Source: JBBRHF01 sp038223055
GTDB lineage: Bacteria; Actinomycetota; Actinomycetes; JACCUZ01
Assembly (NCBI GenBank): GCA_038223055.1
Contig: JBBRHF010000096.1
Span: 1 to 15,742 of the forward strand
Direction of reading: 5' to 3'
Length of the DNA stretch: 15,742 bases
Part shown: piece after piece, positions 7,586 to 14,598 of the stretch
Layout of the letters: each line of letters begins with the position of its first letter
How positions within the stretch are numbered: position 1 is the first letter of the stretch
Position numbers and translations under genes: made by a program
Notes under the pieces: model-generated
Databases searched by the model: none
The model's input: the letters and a program-made list of their open reading frames with translations, nothing else
Told to the model about the DNA's origin: nothing

Positions 7586-8671
7586 ATGAGTACCGTCGAC
7601 GTGTGGCGCGCGATCGGCGCGCAGGCCGCGGTCTGGGCGAGGACGCCGACCGTAGGCGTCCTGTCGCCCGACCTGCCGCGCAACGCGCCCCCACGGTCGA
7701 AGGGGTTGCCGGGACTGCTGCAGCGGGTGCAGGCCGGTGCTGGGTTCATCGACGCACAGCCGCTGCGTCTTGCGACAAACCTGAGCTTGGCCGTGCAGGT
7801 CATGGACGACCTTGACCCGAACACGCTGCAAGCGGACCACCCCGAGTGGCTGTCCGCTGCGATGCGTGCGGAAGGCGCACACCGCGGCACCATTGCTTGG
7901 CTGCGGGCACGCCTCCCCGGCTATCCGGGCCTTCCTGCTCCTCAGCTCGCACCGGGGTCCCCTCTGACCACCAACGAGTTCACCCACCGGCTCATCTGGA
8001 CGCCCGGCGAGCGTGGGCTGGGTCTTCAGTTCTCCGATCCGCGGCCGGAGATCGCCGAGGCCCTCGGTGCGGCGGGTGCGAAACGTCGTGAACTGGACGA
8101 GACAGCTCGTGTGGTCGTTGCCTCGCTCGCCGCCAGCCCGGAGTGGCAACGGCTCGAGGCAGCGACGGCGGCACTCGACGATGACGCTCGAGCCGTGTTG
8201 ACAGCAGCCCGGAAACGACTCCGGGAGCGGCTCTCGGCGGCCAGAGTGAACGACTACGAGCCGGTGCTGGCGCTAGAGCGAGCCAAGTACCGCCAGGCCG
8301 TGGTCGACCAGGAGGTGGCCGCGCTGGCCGGTGCCGCAGGCGAGTACGCCGCCGCGTTCGACTCCGCTGACCTGCTGGTGGAAGTCGCGGCAAGCGACGT
8401 CTTCGCGCAACTCGTGTGCTACCGGACGCCGGCGTTCTCGCCGCACAACCTCGAGGTCCAGCAAGGGAAACAGCAACGTGTCGCCTTCACCCTCGACGGG
8501 GCCGGCCCGGCCTTTCCCGAGGCCGGGATGCTGGTCTGGCTCCATGACCCGCTGGTCGAAGACGCGGTGCTGTTGACCGGCGCGGGTCTCCACTGGGATG
8601 GAACCAATACCACGCACAACGTCCGCGGTACGACCCTGACCGGCAGCGGAGCGGCTTGGCGCCGCGACTAG
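7586..8671 (+). CDS. Conserved-looking protein of unknown function (361 aa)
   Basis: I do not recognise this family. Start at ATG 7586 with GGAG nine bases upstream; an in-frame TTG at 7577 would add three residues. No signal peptide or membrane helix is visible. Residues 1-130 are mixed, with a hydrophobic core (LRLATNLSLAVQVMDDL). Residues about 155-265 are rich in Ala, Glu, Arg and Leu and likely form long helices, possibly a coiled coil (ELDETARVVVASLA, VLTAARKRLRERLSAA, AVVDQEVAALAG). The last 100 residues contain beta-like stretches (RVAFTLDG, MLVWLHDPLVEDAVLLTG) and a Gly/Thr-rich tail. The helical-middle, beta-end layout suggests a structural or binding protein rather than an enzyme, but this is a guess. 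Codon use matches the neighbours. Confidence 0.8.
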   Translation: MSTVDVWRAIGAQAAVWARTPTVGVLSPDLPRNAPPRSKGLPGLLQRVQAGAGFIDAQPLRLATNLSLAVQVMDDLDPNTLQADHPEWLSAAMRAEGAHRGTIAWLRARLPGYPGLPAPQLAPGSPLTTNEFTHRLIWTPGERGLGLQFSDPRPEIAEALGAAGAKRRELDETARVVVASLAASPEWQRLEAATAALDDDARAVLTAARKRLRERLSAARVNDYEPVLALERAKYRQAVVDQEVAALAGAAGEYAAAFDSADLLVEVAASDVFAQLVCYRTPAFSPHNLEVQQGKQQRVAFTLDGAGPAFPEAGMLVWLHDPLVEDAVLLTGAGLHWDGTNTTHNVRGTTLTGSGAAWRRD

Positions 8672-8743
8672 CCAACTGGCCGGCGATGGCGGCGTGGGAA
8701 CGACCATCGGCCATCAGCGCGCGACTCGCCTGCTCGGCGAAGG

Positions 8744-8781
8744 CGCCCGGCCACCGATGCCCCTGCATCGGTGACCGGGCG
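8744..8781. terminator. Strong hairpin between convergent genes
   Basis: Arms 8744-8760 and 8765-8781 pair over 17 bp with one mismatch around a four-base CCCT loop. The inner stem reads CACCGATGC/GCATCGGTG and the outer stem CGCCCGG/CCGGGCG. It sits 73 bases after the 7586 gene stop and 39 bases beyond the stop of the convergent secreted-protein gene, so it could end transcription from both sides. No U-tract follows on either strand, as is common for hairpin terminators in high-GC actinobacteria. Confidence 0.65.
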
Positions 8782-8804
8782 GAAGGGGCCAGAACGTGAT
8801 CAGA

Positions 8805-8824
8805 CCTGATCGGAGTCGATCAGG
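8805..8824. repeat. Short dyad overlapping the secreted-protein stop codon
   Basis: CCTGATC (8805-8811) and GATCAGG (8818-8824) form a perfect 7-bp inverted repeat with a six-base spacer. It contains the minus-strand stop codon at 8820-8822. It could be a minor terminator ahead of the larger hairpin. Confidence 0.35.
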
Positions 8825-9380
8825 GGAGCACAGCAACCCCGGAGTTCATCATCTGTACGCCGGCCTGCGCGTCGCCGTCGAAGCCGGTGACCGGGCTGCC
8901 TGCACCGAGGCAGCCGTCGTCGTCGATCTGGTCGGCGAACCAGAACCCGACCGAGTTCAGATCGGTACGGGCGTGCGTCTCGTTGTTGAAGGCGAAGGCC
9001 TCCTCGACGATCAGCTTGTAGCTGTTGATCGCGCGCCCGTACTTGTCGGTGGTGAAGTCGCCGATGTACTCCGCGGCCCCGAACGGGGAGCGAGCCTTCT
9101 CCAGCAGGAAGACGGTGAAGTCGGTCCTGGGCTTCAGACCACTGGCGGCGATGGTGAACTTGTCCTTGCCCTTGGCGTCAGTGGTCAGGTCGACGGTGAC
9201 CGTGGCCTTGGCGTGCGGGAAGCATGCGGCGAGCGCAGGGGTGGACGTCACCAGCGACGCCTTGACCCGATTCGGGGACGGCGCCGCCGACGCCGTCTGG
9301 GGCGCAGCGAGACCGGCAGCGACCGAGCCCAGCAGCAGCGCGCCGGAAGCCAGCGGGACGAGCGCAGTGCGAACCTTCAT
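8820..9380 (-). CDS. Secreted protein of unknown function
   Basis: A 186-residue exported protein. A Sec signal peptide is clear: MKVR, then a hydrophobic core (ALVPLASGALLLGSVAAGLA), with probable cleavage after SAA near residue 33. The mature part (about 153 aa) begins with a short helical linker and is then probably beta-rich (ATVTVDLTTD, DKFTIAASGL, DFTVFLLEK, IGDFTTDKYGRAIN). It has two cysteines (C53, C157) that could form a disulfide, and an acidic DDDG segment (153-156) next to C157. There is no lipobox, anchor or catalytic motif I can name. The ATG has AAGGAG (complement of 9388-9393) seven bases upstream. A possible ECF-type promoter and leader hairpin precede it. Confidence 0.85.
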   Translation of the reverse strand: MKVRTALVPLASGALLLGSVAAGLAAPQTASAAPSPNRVKASLVTSTPALAACFPHAKATVTVDLTTDAKGKDKFTIAASGLKPRTDFTVFLLEKARSPFGAAEYIGDFTTDKYGRAINSYKLIVEEAFAFNNETHARTDLNSVGFWFADQIDDDGCLGAGSPVTGFDGDAQAGVQMMNSGVAVLP

Positions 9381-9407
9381 GACAGTTCTCCTTGACCTGG
9401 AAGGACT

Positions 9408-9423
9408 CCGGTGTTCTCACCGG
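9408..9423 (-). promoter_or_regulatory. Hairpin in the leader of the secreted-protein gene
   Basis: CCGGTG (9408-9413) and CACCGG (9418-9423) form a perfect 6-bp stem with a four-base loop. It lies 28-43 bases upstream of the ATG, just 5' of the ribosome-binding site. It would be at the very 5' end of a transcript from the proposed promoter, where it could stabilise the mRNA or bind a regulator. Confidence 0.4.
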
Positions 9424-9431
9424 ATGAACCG

Positions 9432-9459
9432 TCTACGGATCGACCCGGCCGAACGGTTC
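9432..9459 (-). promoter_or_regulatory. Possible ECF-sigma-type promoter of the secreted-protein gene
   Basis: On the minus strand GAACC (9459-9455) is followed after 17 bases by CGTAGA (9437-9432), resembling the GGAAC / CGT pattern of group-IV sigma promoters. A GAACCG/CGGTTC inverted repeat (9426-9431 and 9454-9459) brackets the same segment. The spacing is plausible, but the pattern is short and could occur by chance in this GC-rich DNA. Confidence 0.25.
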
Positions 9460-9506
9460 GCACCCTGGCGGACCCGGCATTCGAGCGTTACGGGCTCCGG
9501 CGCGCG

Positions 9507-9530
9507 GGCGTCATGACCCAGGCGTCATGA
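9507..9530. repeat. 10-bp direct repeat at the carH stop codon
   Basis: GGCGTCATGA occurs at 9507-9516 and again at 9521-9530, a 14-base period. The second copy contains the regulator's stop codon (9525-9527). It looks like a small tandem duplication; no function can be assigned. Confidence 0.5.
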
Positions 9531-10394
9531 AGCAGCGAACTGCTGTGCCGAGGTGACCGGGTCCCCCATGAGCACCCGCGCACCGATCAGCCGGGCCAGG
9601 TCGTCGGTCGCACCCGGCCCGGCGAGCACGAGTGGCGCCATGCCGGCCAGCCGGGAGAGCTCCGGCACGACTGCCGCGAACCGCTCCGGAGTCGTCGCCG
9701 AGAGGACGACGCGGATCGGCCGGGCATCGGAGGTCACCTGGATCACGTCCAGGATCGGCGTGTTCACCCCGAGATAGCCGACTCGCCAGCCGTTGCGGCT
9801 CAGCACGATCCCGAAGACGAGTAGAGCCAGGTCATGCATCTCGCCGGGCGGGCAGGCCAGCAGGGCGTGCGGCCCGAGGCCACCCCCCCAGCCGCGGGCC
9901 AGGTTCGTCAGGCACCCTCGGATCACGTGGCTGGCGAAGTGCTCCCGCGCGATGCTGACCGAGCCCTGCTCCCACCGCTCACCCAGGTCGCGAAGAAAGG
10001 GCATGAGCACGTCCCGGAGAACGGTCTCCACGGTGAATTCCGAGAGCAACCGATCCAAGACTGCTTGGGCCCGTGGTTCGTCCATCCGCTCCAGGGCCTG
10101 TCGCAGCGCATCGGAGACGCCGACCAGGTCCGCCCGGGGATCGGCGTCCGGCACCTCGATGGCGAGGTTGCCCGCCTGCCCCTGCGCGATGGCCGCACGC
10201 GCTGCCTGCGCGGCGGCCAGCCCGTCGGCGAGGTGGGCCTGCATGAGCCGAACCCGGTTTTCGTCGTCCTGGGAGTAGAGCCGGTAGCCGCCGGCGGATC
10301 GGGCCGGCGTCAGCAGCCCGTATCGGCTCTCCCACGCTCGCAGCACGTGCTCGCTGACGCCAACCCGACGGCTCAGCTCACCGATCCGCAGCAC
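9525..10394 (-). CDS. carH: MerR-family regulator with B12-binding domain (CarH/LitR type photoreceptor)
   Basis: I start it at GTG 10394, because GGAGGAG sits six bases upstream and the protein then opens LRIGELSRRVGVSEHVLRAW; an ATG at 10439 would add 15 residues over the operator repeats. The MerR winged helix is residues 1-68. A helical bundle follows (about 85-175), with the cobalamin-capping pattern W141-x9-E151-H152 in RWEQGSVSIAREHFAS. A Rossmann-type B12 domain follows with GEMHDLALL, where H187 would be the lower cobalt ligand. The W/E/H/H spacings equal those of Thermus CarH (W131, E141, H142, H177). CarH tetramers hold adenosylcobalamin in the dark and repress; light breaks the Co-C bond and releases DNA. 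The residue after W141 is Glu, where Thermus CarH has the light-state ligand H132. Divergent from the lipid operon it probably controls. Confidence 0.88.
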   Translation of the reverse strand: MLRIGELSRRVGVSEHVLRAWESRYGLLTPARSAGGYRLYSQDDENRVRLMQAHLADGLAAAQAARAAIAQGQAGNLAIEVPDADPRADLVGVSDALRQALERMDEPRAQAVLDRLLSEFTVETVLRDVLMPFLRDLGERWEQGSVSIAREHFASHVIRGCLTNLARGWGGGLGPHALLACPPGEMHDLALLVFGIVLSRNGWRVGYLGVNTPILDVIQVTSDARPIRVVLSATTPERFAAVVPELSRLAGMAPLVLAGPGATDDLARLIGARVLMGDPVTSAQQFAAS

Positions 10395-10400
10395 ATCCGC

Positions 10401-10407
10401 CTCCTCC
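10401..10407 (-). promoter_or_regulatory. Ribosome-binding site that decides the carH start
   Basis: GGAGGAG on the minus strand, six bases upstream of GTG 10394. No comparable site precedes the upstream ATG at 10439, which also lies within the 11-bp operator repeats. Confidence 0.6.
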
Positions 10408-10419
10408 GGTCGCCCCCAG

Positions 10420-10452
10420 GCTGAACACTCTACAGACATTCGACCGACATTT
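10420..10452. promoter_or_regulatory. Three 11-bp-period direct repeats, probable CarH operator
   Basis: The blocks starting at 10420, 10431 and 10442 align at exact 11-base spacing: GCTGAACACTC, TACAGACATTC and GACCGACATTT. Positions 6-11 of each read ACA-Y-T-Y. CarH binds arrays of 11-bp direct repeats with successive protomers on one face of the DNA. Here the third repeat ends inside the -35 hexamer (10451-10456) of the divergent operon promoter, where bound protein would block RNA polymerase. The same position lets the regulator control itself. Repeat period and position are seen; CarH binding is inferred. Confidence 0.6.
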
Positions 10453-10479
10453 GACAGTCCCGCACCTCACGTCTAATGT
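10451..10479 (+). promoter_or_regulatory. Sigma-70/SigA-type promoter of the lipid operon
   Basis: TTGACA (10451-10456), a 17-base spacer and TAATGT (10474-10479): a perfect -35 and a -10 with one mismatch to consensus, at optimal spacing. Transcription would begin near 10486, leaving about 40 bases of leader before the ATG at 10526. A promoter this strong usually needs a repressor, which fits the repeats overlapping its -35. It differs from the ECF-sigma control (SigK) of the similar mycobacterial operon. Confidence 0.75.
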
Positions 10480-10525
10480 TCTCTCGACAAACCCTAGACG
10501 AACAAGCCTGACGAGAGGAGGCGCA

Positions 10526-11824
10526 ATGAACGGTTCGGACGGAGCGCCGACCCTGGCGATCGATCGACCGACCGTGGCCGTCATCGGCTCCGGGGTCTCC
10601 GGCCTCACCGCCTCCTACCTGCTCCGCCGAACCCACGACGTCATCCTGTTCGAGGCCGACGAGCGCCTCGGCGGACACGCGCACACCCACGCTCTGCAGG
10701 CCTCCGACGGCAGCGAGCATGCGGTCGACAGCGGGTTCATCGTCCACAACGACCGGACCTACCCGTGGCTGCGCAAACTCCTTGCCGAGCTCGAAGTCGA
10801 CGTGCGACCCGCCGAGATGAGCATGAGCGTCCGCTGCGATGGCTGCGGCCTTGAATACGCGGGTGGACGGGGGCTCCGCGGCATCCTGGCCCAGCATCGC
10901 CGGCTGCTCGATCCCCGCTTCGTCCGCATGCTGTGGCAGGTGCGGCGCTTCCATCGCCGCGCCAGCGCGTTTCTGCGGGCGACCGGCGAGGGCGACCTCA
11001 CGACGTACGGCGAGTTCTTGGCACGTGAGGGGTTCACCGAGCACTTCGTGGCGCACTACGCGGTTCCGGTGGTGTCCTGCGTGTGGTCCTCGGGCCGGGA
11101 GAGCGCACTGCTCTATCCGGCGCGTTACCTGTTCCGGTTCCTTGACCAGCACGGGATGCTGCGCGTCACCGGCTCGCCGCAGTGGTTCACCATCGTCGGC
11201 GGCTCGCGCACCTACGTCGAACGCCTCGGCGCGCGGCTGCCGGACGTGCGCAGGTCGCGGACCGTCACCGACATCACCCGGACGCCCGACGGCGTGGAGA
11301 TCCGTGATGCCTCTGGTGTGCTCACCCGGGTCGACCGGGTCGTCATCGCCACCCATGCCGACCAGGCACTGAGCCTGCTGACCGACCCCAGCGACCAGGA
11401 GGTGACGACCCTCAAGGCATTCGGTTACTCGAGCAACGAGACCGTCCTGCACACCGATGCGTCGCTCCTGCCCGATGCCCCCGCGGCGCGGGCCTGCTGG
11501 AACTACCGGATGTCCTCGTGCACCGCCCCGGACGAGCCCGCGGTCGTGACCTACTGGATGAATCGCCTGCACGGGCACGCCTCCCCCGACCAGCACCTGG
11601 TCACCCTCAACGCGCGCGAACGCATCGATCCCGACGCCGTGCTCGCGGTCATGAACTACGAGCACCCCGTCTACACACCCGAGGCGGTCGCCGCGCAGTC
11701 GCGCCTGGGCGCCCTGGCCACCGACCGCACCGTCTACGCCGGCGCCTACCACGGCTGGGGCTTCCACGAGGACGGGTGTCGCGCCGGCGTCGAGGCTGCC
11801 CGGCATTTCGGGGTCTCCTGGTGA
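10526..11824 (+). CDS. FAD-dependent amine-oxidase-like protein (Rv0449c type)
   Basis: A 432-residue flavoprotein, probably acting on membrane acyl chains. The N-terminal dinucleotide fold is clear: VAVIGSGVSGLTASYLL (17-33, GxGxxG), then E43 in LFEADERLGGHAHTH, which binds the FAD ribose, and VDSGFIVHNDRTYP (67-80). The C-terminus carries the second FAD signature, YAGAYHGWGFHEDG. This is the NAD/FAD 'amine oxidase' subfamily that travels with DUF1365 and a CFA-synthase-like enzyme, as in M. tuberculosis Rv0449c–Rv0447c and the Rhodobacter singlet-oxygen regulon; its exact reaction is not established there to my knowledge. AGGAGG (10516-10521) lies four bases upstream of the ATG. First gene of the operon; its stop overlaps the next start by four bases (GTGA). 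Confidence 0.9.
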   Translation: MNGSDGAPTLAIDRPTVAVIGSGVSGLTASYLLRRTHDVILFEADERLGGHAHTHALQASDGSEHAVDSGFIVHNDRTYPWLRKLLAELEVDVRPAEMSMSVRCDGCGLEYAGGRGLRGILAQHRRLLDPRFVRMLWQVRRFHRRASAFLRATGEGDLTTYGEFLAREGFTEHFVAHYAVPVVSCVWSSGRESALLYPARYLFRFLDQHGMLRVTGSPQWFTIVGGSRTYVERLGARLPDVRRSRTVTDITRTPDGVEIRDASGVLTRVDRVVIATHADQALSLLTDPSDQEVTTLKAFGYSSNETVLHTDASLLPDAPAARACWNYRMSSCTAPDEPAVVTYWMNRLHGHASPDQHLVTLNARERIDPDAVLAVMNYEHPVYTPEAVAAQSRLGALATDRTVYAGAYHGWGFHEDGCRAGVEAARHFGVSW

Positions 11825-12585
11825 CCGCTTCCCCGCTGACCACGACCACCACCCTGCCGGCGCTGCCGGCGCTGGTGATCGGTCACGTGGCGCACCGCCG
11901 CAGGGGTGCCGTGCGCCACGCGTTCCGCCACCGCGTCTACCAGTGGTTGGTGGACCTGGATGCGGTTCCGCAGCAGCCGTGGTACCTCAAGCCCTTCGCG
12001 AGCTTCGGGGCCGCCGACCATCTCGGCAACCCCAACCTGTCGATCAAGGCGAACGTCGAGAACTACCTGTCCCGCCACGGCATCCGCCTCGGTGCCTCGA
12101 GCCGGATCGTCATGCTAGGCAACGCACGCGTCCTCGGCCATGTGTTCGACCCGCTGTCCGTCTTCTGGTGCTTCGACTCTGACGGCTCGTTGGCCGCCAT
12201 CCTCGCCGAAGTCCACAACACCTACGGCGAGCGGCACGCCTACCTGCTCCGCCCCGACGCGTCCGGCGTCGCCACGGCGGCCAAGGCCTTCCACGTCTCA
12301 CCGTTCTTCGACGTGAGCGGACACTACGAGATGCGGTTCGCGATCTCGCCTCAGGTCGTGTCCAGCACCGTCATCCTCAGCCGATCGGGAAGCGTCGCCT
12401 TCACCGCGGCCTTCCGTGGTCGCCCGATCCCGGCGACCCGCAGGGCGCTGGTCGGACAACTCATCCGCAAACCGCTGATGCCACAACGAGTTTCGGCGTT
12501 GATCCGGATGCACGGCACATGGCTGTGGCTGCGCCGCCTGCCCGTTCTCCGCCGCCCTCACCATCCCGCACAGGAAGGGGTCTGA
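11821..12585 (+). CDS. DUF1365 family protein
   Basis: A 254-residue DUF1365 protein, intact and of usual length. Diagnostic blocks: IGHVAHRRRGAVRHAFRHRV (20-39), LGHVFDPLSVFWC (105-117), EVHNTYGERHAY (130-141) and KAFHVSPFFDVSGHYEMRF (155-173). The conserved His, Asp and Asn residues suggest an enzyme or a lipid-handling partner, but no reaction is established that I can cite. It is almost always encoded between the FAD protein and the CFA-synthase-like methyltransferase, so the three probably act together on one substrate. The GTG start at 11821 overlaps the upstream stop as GTGA, implying coupled translation. Confidence 0.92.
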   Translation: MTASPLTTTTTLPALPALVIGHVAHRRRGAVRHAFRHRVYQWLVDLDAVPQQPWYLKPFASFGAADHLGNPNLSIKANVENYLSRHGIRLGASSRIVMLGNARVLGHVFDPLSVFWCFDSDGSLAAILAEVHNTYGERHAYLLRPDASGVATAAKAFHVSPFFDVSGHYEMRFAISPQVVSSTVILSRSGSVAFTAAFRGRPIPATRRALVGQLIRKPLMPQRVSALIRMHGTWLWLRRLPVLRRPHHPAQEGV

Positions 12586-12586
12586 G

Positions 12587-13840
12587 ATGACCACCGCCAC
12601 GCTCGTCAGATGGCCCGCCATCGCCCGAACGCCGAGGGCCCCGCTCGCAGCGAGCGTCGCGCGGCTCATCTTCGAGCGAGCCGTTCGCCGGATCCCCGTT
12701 CGGGTGAGCTATCCCGGCGGCGCGAGCACCGGCGGCGGCACTTACGACGCCCCGCAGATCGAGCTCGTCCGCCCCAACGCCTTCTTCGCCCGGCTCGGCC
12801 GCGATACCAAGATCGGCTTTGGTGAGGCCTACATGGCCGGTGACTGGCGGGCCGGCCCGGGCACCGACCTGGCCGACCTGCTCACCCCGTTCGCAGCCCG
12901 GCTGACGAGCCTGGTCCCCGAACCGCTCCAGCGCCTGCGGACGATCGTGGACCAGCGGATCCCGACCAGCCAGGAGAACACCCTCGACGGGTCACGGGAC
13001 AACATCCTCGCGCACTACGACCTGAGCAACGACCTGTTCGCTGTCTTCCTGGATCCCACGATGAGCTACTCCGCGGCATGGTTCGACGAGGAGGAGCCCA
13101 TCGTGAGCGCAGTCCGCCTCGAGGAAGCACAACTCCGCAAGATTGACGGGGTTCTGGACTACGCGGGGGTCAGGCCGGGGACGCGACTGCTGGAGATCGG
13201 CACCGGATGGGGGGCGCTCGCTATCCGGGCCGCGCAGCGCGGCGCCCACGTCACCACGGTGACGATCTCGGCCGCACAACTGGCCCTCGCGACCGAGCGG
13301 GTCGCCGCGGCCGGCATGTCCCACCGGGTGGACCTGCGACTGCAGGACTACCGCGAGGTCGACGGCGAGTTCGACGCGATCGTCAGCGTGGAGATGGTCG
13401 AGGCGGTCGGCGAGGCGTACTGGCCGACGTACTTCGCCTGCCTTGACCGGCTGCTGGCCCCCGGCGGGAAGGTCAGCATCCAGTCCATCACCATGGCGCA
13501 CGAGAGGGTTCTCGCGACGAAGCAGTCCTTCAGCTGGATCCAAAAATACATCTTCCCCGGCGGGATCATCCCGTCGCTGCAGTCCATCGACGAGAACCTC
13601 GCCGCCCACACGACGTTGCGGGTCACCGAGAGGCGGGAGCTGGGCGCGCACTACGCACGCACCCTGCATCTGTGGCGCGAGCGATTCGCCCAGCAGTGGC
13701 CCCGGATCCACCAACTCGGGTTCGACGAGACCTTCCGGCGGATGTGGGAGTTCTACCTCGCCTACTGCGAGGCCGGCTTCCGCGTGGGCTACCTCGGTGT
13801 GAGCCAACTGCAGCTGACGAGGGAGCCGACATGGACCTGA
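12587..13840 (+). CDS. CFA-synthase-like SAM methyltransferase (UfaA1/UfaM type)
   Basis: A 417-residue SAM-dependent methyltransferase acting on unsaturated phospholipid acyl chains at the membrane. The N-terminal lipid-binding part (1-125) precedes AHYDLSNDLFAVFLDPTMSY (142-161). The SAM site is LLEIGTGWGALA (201-212), with Thr where E. coli Cfa has Cys. By motif alignment to E. coli Cfa, Glu239 (E272 in VEMVEAVG) and Tyr317 (Y356 in HYARTL) are kept. The bicarbonate ligands Cys139 and His266 become A163 (MSYSAAWF) and Q299 (VSIQSITM). This variant fits enzymes making methyl-branched or furan-precursor chains rather than cyclopropanes. It starts one base after the DUF1365 stop behind AGGAAGGGG, and its end overlaps the next gene by ten bases. 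Confidence 0.9.
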   Translation: MTTATLVRWPAIARTPRAPLAASVARLIFERAVRRIPVRVSYPGGASTGGGTYDAPQIELVRPNAFFARLGRDTKIGFGEAYMAGDWRAGPGTDLADLLTPFAARLTSLVPEPLQRLRTIVDQRIPTSQENTLDGSRDNILAHYDLSNDLFAVFLDPTMSYSAAWFDEEEPIVSAVRLEEAQLRKIDGVLDYAGVRPGTRLLEIGTGWGALAIRAAQRGAHVTTVTISAAQLALATERVAAAGMSHRVDLRLQDYREVDGEFDAIVSVEMVEAVGEAYWPTYFACLDRLLAPGGKVSIQSITMAHERVLATKQSFSWIQKYIFPGGIIPSLQSIDENLAAHTTLRVTERRELGAHYARTLHLWRERFAQQWPRIHQLGFDETFRRMWEFYLAYCEAGFRVGYLGVSQLQLTREPTWT

Positions 13841-14598
13841 AAGGCAAGGTGGCGTGGGTCGTCGGAGCCTCCAGCGGGATCGGCGCCGCCGTCGCGGGCG
13901 AGCTCCTGGCCCGCGGCGCCACCGTTGCGATCTCGGCCCGCCGTCTGGACCAGCTCGCCGAGGTGTCCGCCGGCCACATGCTCGTGGCCCCCGCCGACGT
14001 CACCGACGCCGCCTCGCTGGCAGCCGCCGCCGGCCGCATCCGTGACGAGCTCGGACCGATCGACCTCGTCGTACTGTCCGCCGGCTACTGGAGGCAGATG
14101 TCCGCCAGCAGCTGGGACACCGAGACCTTCGACCGGCACGTCCAGGTCAACCTCATCGGCATGAGCAACGCCATCGCGGCGGTGCTCCCCGAGATGCTGG
14201 CTCGGCGCGCCGGGGTCATCGCCGGCATCTCGTCGGTCGCGGGCTACCGCGGACTGTCCGGGTCCGAGGCCTATGGCGCGACCAAGGCAGGGCAGATCAA
14301 CCTGCTCGAGTCCCTGCGCATCCAGGTCGCGGCACGCGGCGTACGCGTCACGACTATCTGCCCGGGCTTCGTGCGCACCGAACTGACCGCCGGCAATGCC
14401 TTCCCGATGCCCTTCATCATCGAGGCCGACGCCGCCGGCCGCGCGATCTGCGACGGTCTGGAGAAGGACCGCACCGAGATCGTGTTTCCCGCCCGCATGG
14501 CCGTCCTGATGAAGATCGCACGACTTGTTCCCGCCCGCGCGTGGTCCGCGTTGTGGAGCCGAAGCGCCAGCCGCCAAAACCGGGAAGGACCCGCATGA
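13831..14598 (+). CDS. Short-chain dehydrogenase/reductase
   Basis: A 255-residue classical SDR using NAD(P)H. The cofactor motif VGASSGIG is at 11-18, with R37-R38 after the second strand favouring NADPH. The catalytic set is N107 (VNLIG), S135 (GISSVAG), Y148 and K152 (YGATK). The C-terminal 45 residues are basic and partly hydrophobic (MAVLMKIARLVPARAWSALW), possibly touching the membrane, as in SDRs that reduce long-chain substrates. Start at ATG 13831 with GAGGGAG just upstream, inside the end of the methyltransferase gene. The equivalent slot in the mycobacterial SigK locus holds a different reductase-like family (Rv0446c), so a reduction step may be common to both. Substrate unknown. 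Confidence 0.92.
   Translation: MDLKGKVAWVVGASSGIGAAVAGELLARGATVAISARRLDQLAEVSAGHMLVAPADVTDAASLAAAAGRIRDELGPIDLVVLSAGYWRQMSASSWDTETFDRHVQVNLIGMSNAIAAVLPEMLARRAGVIAGISSVAGYRGLSGSEAYGATKAGQINLLESLRIQVAARGVRVTTICPGFVRTELTAGNAFPMPFIIEADAAGRAICDGLEKDRTEIVFPARMAVLMKIARLVPARAWSALWSRSASRQNREGPA

Noticed and set aside
10430..11806. Long minus-strand ORF (458 codons) opposite the FAD protein gene
   Set aside because: It is an antisense shadow caused by high GC at third codon positions. Its translation is low-complexity, and the plus strand carries a clear FAD-dependent enzyme in the same bases.
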